A stretch of DNA of 64,000 nucleotides from NCBI RefSeq assembly GCF_015667585.1, contig NZ_JADPEG010000010.1:62001-126000 (forward strand), given 5' to 3'. The DNA comes from Clostridium sp. D33t1_170424_F3 (GTDB taxonomy: Bacteria > Bacillota > Clostridia > Oscillospirales > Acutalibacteraceae). The position numbers were made by a program, and so were the translations under genes. Numbering within the stretch: the first letter of the stretch is position 1; every line of letters begins with the position of its first letter. The notes beneath the pieces are model-generated. The model searched no databases. It was not told where the DNA came from and was given only the letters and a program-made list of their open reading frames with translations. Below, in pieces: positions 41,484 to 50,126 of this stretch.

Positions 41484-42392
41484 TTATCTGGTAAACAGCG
41501 CTTCGGAAAACGCCCGCGCGTCAAAGGGCTGCAAATCGTCCAGCTTTTCCCCAACGCCGATATATTTGACCGGCAGATTCAGCTCTTCCCGGATGGCAAG
41601 CACCACGCCGCCGCGGGCGGTCCCGTCCAGCTTGGTCAGCACAATGCCGGTGATATTCGCCGCATTCTTGAATTCGCGCGCCTGATTGACCGCATTCTGT
41701 CCCGTTGTGGCGTCCAGCACCAGCAGGACTTCCTTGTCCGCATCTGGCAGTTCCCGGTCGATGACGCGGTTGATCTTTGCCAGCTCATCCATCAGATGCT
41801 TCTTGTTGTGCAGGCGGCCCGCCGTATCGCAGATTACAACGTCCATCCCTCTGGCCTTTGCCGCTGCGACAGCGTCAAACACGACGGACGCCGGATCGGA
41901 TCCTTCCGCCTGTTTAATCAGGCCGCATCCGCTGCGCTCCGCCCAAACCTCCAGCTGTTCGATCGCCGCCGCGCGAAACGTATCCGCCGCCGCCAGAAGC
42001 ACTTTCTTACCGTCCTGACGCAGTTGATAGGCAATCTTCCCAATGGTTGTGGTTTTTCCCACCCCATTGACGCCGATTACCAAAACCACGGACGGCTTTG
42101 TACCGACTCTTAACGCCTCCTCGCCGCTGATCATCTCCGCCACCGTCGTCCGCAGCATTTCAAAGATCACCTGCGGGTCGCTGACGCGTTCCTCTTTGCA
42201 GCGCTTCTTCACCGCTTCACAAATACGTTCCGCAGTGGGCACACCCGTATCCGCCATGACGAGCAGCTCTTCGAGCTGTTCAAACAGCGACTCATCGATC
42301 TCTGTATAGGAACCCAACATCGTATCCAGCGAAGAACTGAAGCTCTCCCTTGTTTTTTTCAAACCTTCTTTGATTTTAGAAAATAGACCCAT
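41484..42392 (-). CDS. ftsY: Signal recognition particle receptor FtsY
   Basis: FtsY (302 residues) is the SRP receptor, docking ribosome-SRP complexes at the membrane. N-terminal amphipathic helix (MGLFSKIKEGLKKTRES), N domain to about 90, and the G domain with P-loop GVNGVGKTTTIGK, DTFRAAAIEQL, DTAGRLHNK and TKLDGTARGG. No long acidic A domain, as usual in Firmicutes. It follows smc with a 42-base gap. Confidence 0.96.
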   Translation of the reverse strand: MGLFSKIKEGLKKTRESFSSSLDTMLGSYTEIDESLFEQLEELLVMADTGVPTAERICEAVKKRCKEERVSDPQVIFEMLRTTVAEMISGEEALRVGTKPSVVLVIGVNGVGKTTTIGKIAYQLRQDGKKVLLAAADTFRAAAIEQLEVWAERSGCGLIKQAEGSDPASVVFDAVAAAKARGMDVVICDTAGRLHNKKHLMDELAKINRVIDRELPDADKEVLLVLDATTGQNAVNQAREFKNAANITGIVLTKLDGTARGGVVLAIREELNLPVKYIGVGEKLDDLQPFDARAFSEALFTR

Positions 42393-42434
42393 GCTTTACA
42401 AACACCTGCCTGTTTTAATATTCTTTGAACTGTG

Positions 42435-45400
42435 CTATTTTGCGGCGCCGATGCCGAGCTTTTGTTCAATTTCGTCTGCATGCAGTTCCAAAAGCTTGGA
42501 AACGCCCTCATCCTGCATGGTGACGCCATACAGCACGTCCGCCTCTTCCATACTGCCGCGGCGGTGGGTAATGACAATAAACTGTGTGTTTTTATTCATT
42601 CTGCGCAGATAAGCCGCGAAACGGTCGACGTTGACGTCGTCCAGCGCCGCTTCAATTTCGTCCAGCATACAGAACGGCGGCGGGCTGACCTTCATAATAG
42701 CGAAGTACAGCGCGATCGCCACCAGCGCCTTTTCTCCGCCCGAGAGCAGTTCCAGATGCGTGACAATCTTGCCCGGCGGCTGAACGGATATTTCAATGCC
42801 AGAGCGGAGCACATCCTCCGGGTCGGTCAACGCCAGATTTGCCGTACCGCCGCCAAACAGCTCTTTAAAGGTTTGGAGGAAGTTCTCGTTGATCTGTTTA
42901 AACCGGGTGACAAACAGCTCCCGCATCTGGCGCGTCAAATCCCCGATGAGCCGCAGCAACTCGTCGCGGCTTTTTTCCACGTCCTCTACCTGCGTTTTCA
43001 TAAAGGCGTAGCGCTCACTGACTTCTTTGTACTCCTCCACTGCCGCAACGTTGACCGTTCCCAGCGCTTTGATCTTGCCCTTGAGCTCGTTCAATCGTTT
43101 CTGCGACAGCCCCACGTTTTCGATCGGCACGCCGATCTCCTCCGCCTCGCGGCGGGTCAGTTCGTATTCTTCCCACAAACGGCTGATAATTTCATCGTAT
43201 TCCTTTTGCAGATTCGCCTTGCGCTCTTCCAGACGCGCCAGCTCATGGCCAACCGTCTCCCTGGCGCCGGACTGCTCGCGTTCCTGAATCCGCAGTTCAG
43301 AGGACTGTTTTTCATACGCCATCCGCTGGGCATTGATCTCTTCAATTCTCTTTGCGGACTGTTCGGCGCGTTCCCGCAGGCCGGCGGCCTCTTGCTTCAA
43401 TTCTTCAATCCTGGCCTTCAAGACGTCGATCGAAGCGCATACCTGCGACTTTTCCAGTTCCAATGCCTTCCGATGGCCTTCCCGGTCCGCTTTGCGGCGC
43501 TCAATGTCCGCGATTGCGCTGCGCAGGGATTCCATATCCTTTTGCGCAGAAAGGCAGGCGAAGCGCATTTCCTGCAAATCCACAGACAAGGTATCGCAGA
43601 TTTGGTTCTGCTCGCTGCGGCTGGAGCTGATTTCATTCATCTTCCCCTGCAATATGGAAATTTGCAGAGTCGCTTCTTCCATCCGGCGCTCCGCTTCTTC
43701 CTGCAAAGCCTGCTGTTCCGACAAACGTACGTTGGCTGAGGCGTGCTCCTCCTCCAATGCGTGGATATCGCTGCCAATGGTCCGGATGTCATCCTGTGCG
43801 CGTTTGTGCTCCGCCTCAATCCGGATGCGCTCCTCCTGCGCGGTCGCAAGCTCGCCCTTTGCGCCGGAGAGCGCCGCCTCTGCGGCGGATACTTCCTCCG
43901 AAGCGGTCTTCCACACCGCCTCGGCCTGCGCCGCCTTCTCCCGCAGCTGTTCCGCCTGCGCCTTGATGCGTTCAATTTCCGCCGCGCGGCCCAACAGGCC
44001 CGCGTTTCTCGCCAGGGAACCGCCCGTCAGCGAACCGCCCGCATTCACTACCTGCCCGTCCAGCGTCACGATTCGGAACCTGTAACGGTATCGTTTGGCA
44101 ACAGCTGTCGCAGCGTCGAGATCCTCCGCCACAACAATGCGGCCCAGCAAAGAATTTCTGATCCCGTTGAACCGCTCCTCACAGCTGCAAAGCTCTCCCG
44201 CAATGCCGACAACGCCGGGGCAATCTTCCAAGCCAGGCTCATCCAATACATTCCCGCGGATATTGGAGAGCGGCAGAAAGGTCGCACGGCCGCCGTTGCG
44301 CTGCTTGAGGAATCCGATCGCCCGCTTTGCGTCCTGCTCCGTCTCCACCACGATGTTCTGCATCGCCGCGCCCAGAGCGATTTCAATCGCCACCGCGTAT
44401 TCCCGCGGGACCTTGATTAAGCGGGATACCGGGCCGAGGATACCGCCAAGCGTGCCGTGCCCCGCCTCTTTCATGACAACCTTGACGCTCTGCGAAAATC
44501 CCTCCAGATTGCGTTCCAGATCCTCCAGCAGGCGCGCCTTGCGCGCGCATTCGCTGGCGTCCAAATGCAATTGATCGCTCTGCTGTTTCGCAGTTTCCAC
44601 GCGCTGACGGCGGCTGTTCAGGCGCAATTCATAGCCCTTCACCGTGTTCCCCAGCGCCTGAATGCGGTCCTGCGCGTCCACCAGCATTTGGGCGTAATCC
44701 GCGCCGCTTTGTTCCAGCTCCTGTGCGCGGGCCTGTTTCTCAGCCAGCGACTCGTCCACTGTCTGCATCCGAAGCTTGATTTCCGAGATAGTAGAAGCCG
44801 CGGTCATCGACGCCAGCTTTTGATCCGTGGATTCCGCGGACAGCGCGTTAATTTGGCGGGAATACGCGTCAATCTGGGCAACCGTTTCCCCCATACCGCG
44901 CCGCAGCGCTTCCAAACGCGCGGAACAGGCGTTGCTTTCCGCTTCCTTCTCCAGAATAAAGCGGTCTTTTTCCGCAATTTCTGCATTTTTTGCAGCAATT
45001 TCGGCGTCCATATCCATTCCGGACTGATCCGACTGCGCGATTTCCCGTTCGATGCGCTCAATATTCTGCCTGCTATGTAAGATGTCGTTTTCCAGGACGG
45101 AGATTTCTCCATCCTTCGCCATGGCGGCCTCTTCCAGACGGGAAGACGCCTGCCGGACCTCGTCCACCTTGGCGGTGCAGGCATTCGCCTGCATAAAGCT
45201 TTCTTCAATCCGACGTTCGATCTCCGCCAGCTGTTCTTCTATTTCATTATAATGATTTTGGGCGATGATGATGCGGTCGTCATGCTCACGCAAAACCTTA
45301 CCGGAGCGCTCCAGCGTATTCAGCCAAAGACTGATTTCCAGCGTGCGTTTTTCAGAAGCATATTCCAGATATCGCTCCGCTTTTTCCGCCTGCTCCTTCA

Positions 45401-46013
45401 GCGGACCGACACGGTCTTCCAGCTCTGAAAGGATGTCGCGCAGGCGCAGCAGATTCTCTTCCGCCTGGTTCAGGCGGCGCTCCGATTCTTCCTTGCGGTA
45501 GCGAAAGCGGGAAATCCCCGCCGCCTCTTCAAAAATCTCGCGCCGGTCCTCGCTGCGCGCCGCGACGATGCTGTCGATCTTACCCTGACCGATAATGGAA
45601 TAGCCGTCGCGTCCCAGCCCGGTATCCATAAACAGCTCGTTGATGTCGCGCAGACGGACTGCCGCCTTGTTGATCATATACTCACTGTCTCCGGAGCGGT
45701 AATACCGCCGTGTAATAGAGACGGTATCGTTGTCAAACGACAGTTGACGGTCCGCATTGTCGATATACAGAGTGACTTCCGCAAATCCCTGCGGCTTCCT
45801 GGCGGGCGTGCCGTTGAAAATGACATCTTCCATGCGGGTACAGCGCAAAGTACGGGTGGATTGCTCCCCAAGCACCCAACGGACAGCGTCGCTGATATTG
45901 CTTTTTCCGCTGCCGTTCGGCCCAACCACCGCGGTGATCCCCTGATTAAACGTCAGCGTGGTTTTATCCGGAAATGTTTTAAACCCCTGGATTTCCAAAG
46001 ATTTTAAGAGCAA
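42435..46013 (-). CDS. smc: Chromosome segregation ATPase SMC
   Basis: SMC (1192 residues) with ScpA and ScpB condenses and organises chromosomes by loop extrusion. Walker A GPNGSGKS (residues 31-38) near the N-terminus; long coiled coils surround a hinge at about 500-660 (GGILGPVSRLIKVP through GGSLTGGS); the C-terminal head has signature LSGGEKALVAIAL and Walker B MLDEIEAALDDVN. Length is normal. It is in the conserved rnc-smc-ftsY order, with a radical-SAM gene inserted. Confidence 0.97.
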   Translation of the reverse strand: MLLKSLEIQGFKTFPDKTTLTFNQGITAVVGPNGSGKSNISDAVRWVLGEQSTRTLRCTRMEDVIFNGTPARKPQGFAEVTLYIDNADRQLSFDNDTVSITRRYYRSGDSEYMINKAAVRLRDINELFMDTGLGRDGYSIIGQGKIDSIVAARSEDRREIFEEAAGISRFRYRKEESERRLNQAEENLLRLRDILSELEDRVGPLKEQAEKAERYLEYASEKRTLEISLWLNTLERSGKVLREHDDRIIIAQNHYNEIEEQLAEIERRIEESFMQANACTAKVDEVRQASSRLEEAAMAKDGEISVLENDILHSRQNIERIEREIAQSDQSGMDMDAEIAAKNAEIAEKDRFILEKEAESNACSARLEALRRGMGETVAQIDAYSRQINALSAESTDQKLASMTAASTISEIKLRMQTVDESLAEKQARAQELEQSGADYAQMLVDAQDRIQALGNTVKGYELRLNSRRQRVETAKQQSDQLHLDASECARKARLLEDLERNLEGFSQSVKVVMKEAGHGTLGGILGPVSRLIKVPREYAVAIEIALGAAMQNIVVETEQDAKRAIGFLKQRNGGRATFLPLSNIRGNVLDEPGLEDCPGVVGIAGELCSCEERFNGIRNSLLGRIVVAEDLDAATAVAKRYRYRFRIVTLDGQVVNAGGSLTGGSLARNAGLLGRAAEIERIKAQAEQLREKAAQAEAVWKTASEEVSAAEAALSGAKGELATAQEERIRIEAEHKRAQDDIRTIGSDIHALEEEHASANVRLSEQQALQEEAERRMEEATLQISILQGKMNEISSSRSEQNQICDTLSVDLQEMRFACLSAQKDMESLRSAIADIERRKADREGHRKALELEKSQVCASIDVLKARIEELKQEAAGLRERAEQSAKRIEEINAQRMAYEKQSSELRIQEREQSGARETVGHELARLEERKANLQKEYDEIISRLWEEYELTRREAEEIGVPIENVGLSQKRLNELKGKIKALGTVNVAAVEEYKEVSERYAFMKTQVEDVEKSRDELLRLIGDLTRQMRELFVTRFKQINENFLQTFKELFGGGTANLALTDPEDVLRSGIEISVQPPGKIVTHLELLSGGEKALVAIALYFAIMKVSPPPFCMLDEIEAALDDVNVDRFAAYLRRMNKNTQFIVITHRRGSMEEADVLYGVTMQDEGVSKLLELHADEIEQKLGIGAAK

Positions 46014-46046
46014 GCTGTCACATCCCTTCCTGTGGAACTATGATCT

Positions 46047-47051
46047 TCAAAGCGCGTTTATCAGAAATTGCCCTAAACTTACCTGTGCATCCTGCACAAA
46101 CCGTACCGAATATCCCATCTGCATCAACATGGCAACATTCTTTTTCTTTTGGCCCAGTGCCTTTGAAATATCTTTCGGATTTACTTTGATTTCTATAGTA
46201 GATTCTAAATCTATATTATCTTGCAAATATTTATAAACTTTATTGTAGAATCTTTGACTCTCGCAAAGCTCCCGAAATGCAGGATGCCACGGTCCCGCCA
46301 ACCGGTCCCGCCCCAATTCAGGCGTACTATGTAGGCCAAGGCGAATGACCCGAATCTGTTCCCCTTCAAAGAAATCCAGCAATTCCGCGCACAGCGAAAC
46401 CGCTTCCTCCAGTTCCATGGGCAGATACGCGCCCCTTTGATAAAGCGCTTCCAGTTCAGTCCCCCGCATAACAATCGTTGGATAAATGCGAATGGTATCG
46501 GGCTTTAAGGCCGCAAGCCTGCGGGCCGTATCCATCGCTCCCGCAGGCGTGTCGCCATAAAGACCGGTCATCATTTGCAGCCCCAGAGAAAATCCGTATG
46601 CACGAATCTGCGCGGAAGCTTTTTCCACTTGAGCCGAGGTATGCCCGCGCCGGTTGCAGGAGAGCACACGATCGTCCATGCTCTGCGCTCCCAGTTCAAT
46701 GGAAGACACCCCATACCGCTTTAAAAGGGACAAGGTCTCTTCATCGATGGCGTCCGGCCGGGTAGAGATGCGGATTCCCGCAAAACCGCCGTTCCTCCCC
46801 ACATACGGGGCCGCCGCCTCCAGGAGAGAAATCATATAGCCGCGTTCGATCGCCGTAAAGCTCCCGCCAAAAAAGGCTATTTCCACGTTTTGCGTATCTT
46901 TCAGGCTTTTTTGAGCGGTTTGAACCGCTTCGATTACATCCTGCGCTGTGGGCTGATTTTGACGGCCCGTAATGCTGCGCTGATTGCAGAAGCTGCATTG
47001 ATGCGGACAGCCGTTGTGCGGCACAAACAGCGCTACGTTCGCGTGTTTCAA
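46047..47051 (-). CDS. Radical SAM protein, Elp3/YhcC-like
   Basis: A 334-residue radical-SAM protein. The cluster motif is Cys15-x3-Cys19-x2-Cys22 (CPHQCSFCNQ), followed by FFGGSF (glycine-rich SAM contact) and GIRISTRPDAIDEE. EKASAQIRAYGFSLGLQMMTGLYGD resembles the Elongator Elp3 radical-SAM core, but there is no GNAT domain. YhcC-like proteins are close. Located between rnc and smc, with 4-base overlap with rnc; this position is common in Clostridia. Substrate unknown; a tRNA-modification role is a guess. Confidence 0.88.
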   Translation of the reverse strand: MKHANVALFVPHNGCPHQCSFCNQRSITGRQNQPTAQDVIEAVQTAQKSLKDTQNVEIAFFGGSFTAIERGYMISLLEAAAPYVGRNGGFAGIRISTRPDAIDEETLSLLKRYGVSSIELGAQSMDDRVLSCNRRGHTSAQVEKASAQIRAYGFSLGLQMMTGLYGDTPAGAMDTARRLAALKPDTIRIYPTIVMRGTELEALYQRGAYLPMELEEAVSLCAELLDFFEGEQIRVIRLGLHSTPELGRDRLAGPWHPAFRELCESQRFYNKVYKYLQDNIDLESTIEIKVNPKDISKALGQKKKNVAMLMQMGYSVRFVQDAQVSLGQFLINAL

Positions 47052-47731
47052 TAGCCCATCAGCTCCAGCGCTTCGCGCGCCGCCTGCTGTTCGGCTTCCT
47101 TCTTGCTGCGTCCGCCGCCCTTGCCGATCACATTGCTGTTCAAGTGTACCTCCACGGTAAAATGCTTATCGTGGTCGGGACCGCTTTCACCGATCAGCAC
47201 ATACTCCAGATGCTCCTCTGGATTCTGCTGCACAATCTCCTGCAACGCAGTTTTATAATCCTTGAACGCCTTTGGCCTTTGCGTTTTAAGCATTGGCAGT
47301 ACAAAGCGCAGGATAAATTTGCGCGCCTCTTCCATGCCGGCGTCCATATAGATTGCCGCTATGACCGCTTCAAACGCATCCGCCAGAATGGAAGAACGCG
47401 TACGTCCGCCGGAATTCTGCTCGCCGTGGCTCAAACGCATAAATTTTCCCAGATCTATCTGTTTGGCAAACCCGCAACACGCCTTCTCACATACAAGCGC
47501 CGCGCGATTTTTAGTGAGGTCCCCCTCCGGCATTTCCGTATTATTCTTAAACAGATAGTCCGCAACAACAAAACCGAGAACGGAATCACCCAAAAACTCC
47601 AAACGCTCGTTGCTCTGCTCCTTCCCCTTCGCCTCGTTGGCAAAGGAAGAGTGTGTCAAAGCGGTCAATAAAAGCTGTTTATTTTTGAAATGGTATCCCA
47701 GTTTTTCTTCAAATTCTTTATAGTCCGTCAT
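47048..47731 (-). CDS. rnc: Ribonuclease III
   Basis: RNase III (227 residues) cuts double-stranded RNA, including rRNA precursors. The catalytic signature NERLEFLGDSVLG (from residue 41) and later acidic SILADAFEAVIAAIYMD match the endonuclease domain; the double-stranded RNA-binding domain covers about residues 155-227 (DYKTALQEIVQQ..., KGGGRSKKEAEQQAAREAL). It follows plsX by 18 bases. Confidence 0.97.
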   Translation of the reverse strand: MTDYKEFEEKLGYHFKNKQLLLTALTHSSFANEAKGKEQSNERLEFLGDSVLGFVVADYLFKNNTEMPEGDLTKNRAALVCEKACCGFAKQIDLGKFMRLSHGEQNSGGRTRSSILADAFEAVIAAIYMDAGMEEARKFILRFVLPMLKTQRPKAFKDYKTALQEIVQQNPEEHLEYVLIGESGPDHDKHFTVEVHLNSNVIGKGGGRSKKEAEQQAAREALELMGY

Positions 47732-47749
47732 AACCAGACCTCCTGAAAA

Positions 47750-48757
47750 TCAATCCGCAGCATTCTCCTTATATGCAGCCACAGACGCGGTAATTTCATC
47801 CACCACATTTCCCGCTACATACGCTTTGGTGAGACGGAGCGCATTTTTCACCGTCTTCGCTTTGGCGCTGCCATGGGTTTTAAAGACCGGTTTTGCCGCG
47901 CCCATGATCGGCGCACCGCCGTATTCGTTGTAATCCATGGTCTTTTTCATCGCCGCCATATCTTTTAACACCAGAGAAGCCGCCAGCTTATTCTTCCCGT
48001 TTTTCGTGAAAATCTCCTTAATCATGCGCATCATCGTTGTGGAAACACCTTCATACATTTTCAGCAGCATATTTCCAGTAAAGCCGTCGGTCACCACAAC
48101 CTCCGCCGCGTCGTCCGGAACCTCGCGCGCTTCGATGTTACCAACAAAATTCAGCTTGGATTCCTTCAGCAGCGCAAAAGCTTCATGCTGCAGCTCGCCG
48201 CCCTTATGCTCCTCCGTTCCAATGTTTGCCAGGCCCACGCGCGGGTTCTGAACTTCCATCACCTTGTTCATATAAATGGAACCCATCACGCCAAACTGAC
48301 GCAGCATCTCCGGCTTGCACTCCACATTGGCGCCGCAGTCGATCAGCATAAAGAATCCTTTTCTTTTGGGAAGTACCGGTGCAAACGCAACACGTTTGAT
48401 ATTTTTAATGCGTTTGACAATCATGGTTGTTCCGACCACCAGCGCGCCGGAATTTCCGCCGGAAAGAAACGCGTCTCCCTCGCCCGCCGCGAGTTTTTTA
48501 AGTCCTAACGCCATGGAGCTGTTGGACTTGGATTTCAAAATTTCTCCCGCATGATCCTCCATGGTGATGACGTCCGGCGTATCCGCGATTTCCATCCGAT
48601 CCAAAGAAATGTTGTTCTCCTTGGCGACACGGCGGATTTCCGCTTCGCTGCCAGTCAGCAGAATATCGATATCCAGCTCCTGCACGGCCTCCGCGCAGCC
48701 TTTCAGGATTTCCAGTGGAGCGTTATCTCCACCAAACGCATCTACAATAATTTTCAT
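47750..48757 (-). CDS. plsX: Phosphate acyltransferase PlsX
   Basis: PlsX (335 residues) makes acyl-phosphate from acyl-ACP in phosphatidic acid synthesis. MKIIVDAFGGDNAPLEILKG at the N-terminus, LGLKKLAAGEGDAFLSGGNSGALVVG, and VTDGFTGNMLLKMYEG are family blocks. GGGAGG precedes ATG 48757; a longer reading adds seven residues. In many Firmicutes plsX is followed by acpP; here rnc follows directly. Confidence 0.95.
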   Translation of the reverse strand: MKIIVDAFGGDNAPLEILKGCAEAVQELDIDILLTGSEAEIRRVAKENNISLDRMEIADTPDVITMEDHAGEILKSKSNSSMALGLKKLAAGEGDAFLSGGNSGALVVGTTMIVKRIKNIKRVAFAPVLPKRKGFFMLIDCGANVECKPEMLRQFGVMGSIYMNKVMEVQNPRVGLANIGTEEHKGGELQHEAFALLKESKLNFVGNIEAREVPDDAAEVVVTDGFTGNMLLKMYEGVSTTMMRMIKEIFTKNGKNKLAASLVLKDMAAMKKTMDYNEYGGAPIMGAAKPVFKTHGSAKAKTVKNALRLTKAYVAGNVVDEITASVAAYKENAAD

Positions 48758-48800
48758 TGTTATACCTCCCGCAGCCAAAGAACTGCTATGAAATCCATAT

Positions 48801-50111
48801 TTACTCTATATGTTGTATTATATCGCTCAGTAGTTGTAAGGATCGCTCGGAAAATGCCGCATAGCGCGCGCGTTTATCCCGGATATGCGGTTCGATCGGC
48901 GGCATGACGCCAAAGTTTGCGCCCATCGGCTGGAAATCGCTTTCCCCGCCGTTCTGTACATACCGGCTCAGCGCGCCGATCATCGTTTCCGGGGGCAGGG
49001 TAAGCGTTTCTTTTTCCTGCGCCCGGCGCGCCGCGTTCCGGCCAGCCATCAGGCCGCTGGACGCGGATTCCATGTATCCCTCTACGCCGGTGATTTGTCC
49101 CGCAAAAAACAGGTTTGGATTTTTTCGCAGGCTGTAGTCGCTGTTCAAAACCTCCGGAGAATTTAAAAACGTATTGCGGTGCATCACGCCGTATCGAATG
49201 AATTCCGCCTGCTCCAAGCCCGGGATCAAACCGAACACGCGCTTCTGCTCGCCAAATTTCAGGTTGGTCTGGAACCCCACCAGATTGTACAGGGTTCCTT
49301 CCCGGTCCTCGCGCCGCAACTGCACCACGGCCCAGGGGCGGTGCCCCGTATGGGGATCCCGCAGTCCCACCGGCTTGAGCGGCCCAAAGCGGATAGTATC
49401 CGCGCCGCGCTGCGCCATCACTTCCACCGGCATACAGCCTTCATATACCTTTGGGTCAGCAACGTCAAAATCATGGACCGGCGCGCGTTCCGCATGGATC
49501 AGCGCCTCATAAAAGCGCTCGTATTCCTCTTTATCCATCGGGCAGTTCAGGTAGGCGTCGTCCTCTCCCTTGCCATACCGCGACGCGGCAAAAATCCGCT
49601 CCCGGTTCAGGCTCTCCGCTGTAACGATCGGCGCGGCGGCGTCAAAAAAACTGAGCCCTCCGCCGCACAGGGCGGCAATCTCCTGCGCCAGCGCGTCGGA
49701 GGTCAGCGGTCCCGTTGCAACAACGGTAATGCCCTCCGCAGGAATCTTCGTCACCTCTTCGCTGCGCACCTGAATCAGCGGATGCTCCCGGACCGCCTTC
49801 GTCACAGCGGCGGAAAAGGCATGGCGGTCCACCGCCAGCGCGCCGCCGGCCGGAACGCGGCAGGTATCCGCGCACTGCATCAGCAGGGAATCCAGCCTGC
49901 GCATCTCTTCTTTCAGAAGTCCCGCCGCGCTCTCCACACGCTCCGCCTTTAAGGAGTTGGAACAGATCAGCTCCGCAAAGTCCGGGCTTTGGTGCGCGGG
50001 AGAATATTGAAGGGGCTTCATTTCATAAAGCGTAACCGGAATCCCGGCCTGCGCGATCTGCCAGGCCGCTTCACAGCCGGCCAGGCCCGCGCCAATCACT
50101 TGTATGGTCAC
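48801..50111 (-). CDS. trmFO: tRNA (uracil-54-C5)-methyltransferase TrmFO (folate-dependent)
   Basis: TrmFO (436 residues) methylates U54 in the T-loop of tRNAs using methylene-tetrahydrofolate and FAD. The N-terminal FAD motif is VIGAGLAGCEAAWQIAQAG. The family block LICSNSLKAERVESAAGLLKEEMR and the C-terminal PEVLNSDYSLRKNPNLFFAGQITGVEGYMESA match. Located next to topA and dprA, as in many Firmicutes. Confidence 0.96.
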   Translation of the reverse strand: MTIQVIGAGLAGCEAAWQIAQAGIPVTLYEMKPLQYSPAHQSPDFAELICSNSLKAERVESAAGLLKEEMRRLDSLLMQCADTCRVPAGGALAVDRHAFSAAVTKAVREHPLIQVRSEEVTKIPAEGITVVATGPLTSDALAQEIAALCGGGLSFFDAAAPIVTAESLNRERIFAASRYGKGEDDAYLNCPMDKEEYERFYEALIHAERAPVHDFDVADPKVYEGCMPVEVMAQRGADTIRFGPLKPVGLRDPHTGHRPWAVVQLRREDREGTLYNLVGFQTNLKFGEQKRVFGLIPGLEQAEFIRYGVMHRNTFLNSPEVLNSDYSLRKNPNLFFAGQITGVEGYMESASSGLMAGRNAARRAQEKETLTLPPETMIGALSRYVQNGGESDFQPMGANFGVMPPIEPHIRDKRARYAAFSERSLQLLSDIIQHIE

Positions 50112-50126
50112 CGGCTCTTCCTCCTA

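Noticed and set aside
42432-43739. 435-codon frame opposite smc
   Set aside because: Antisense shadow inside the smc coiled-coil coding region; no motifs.
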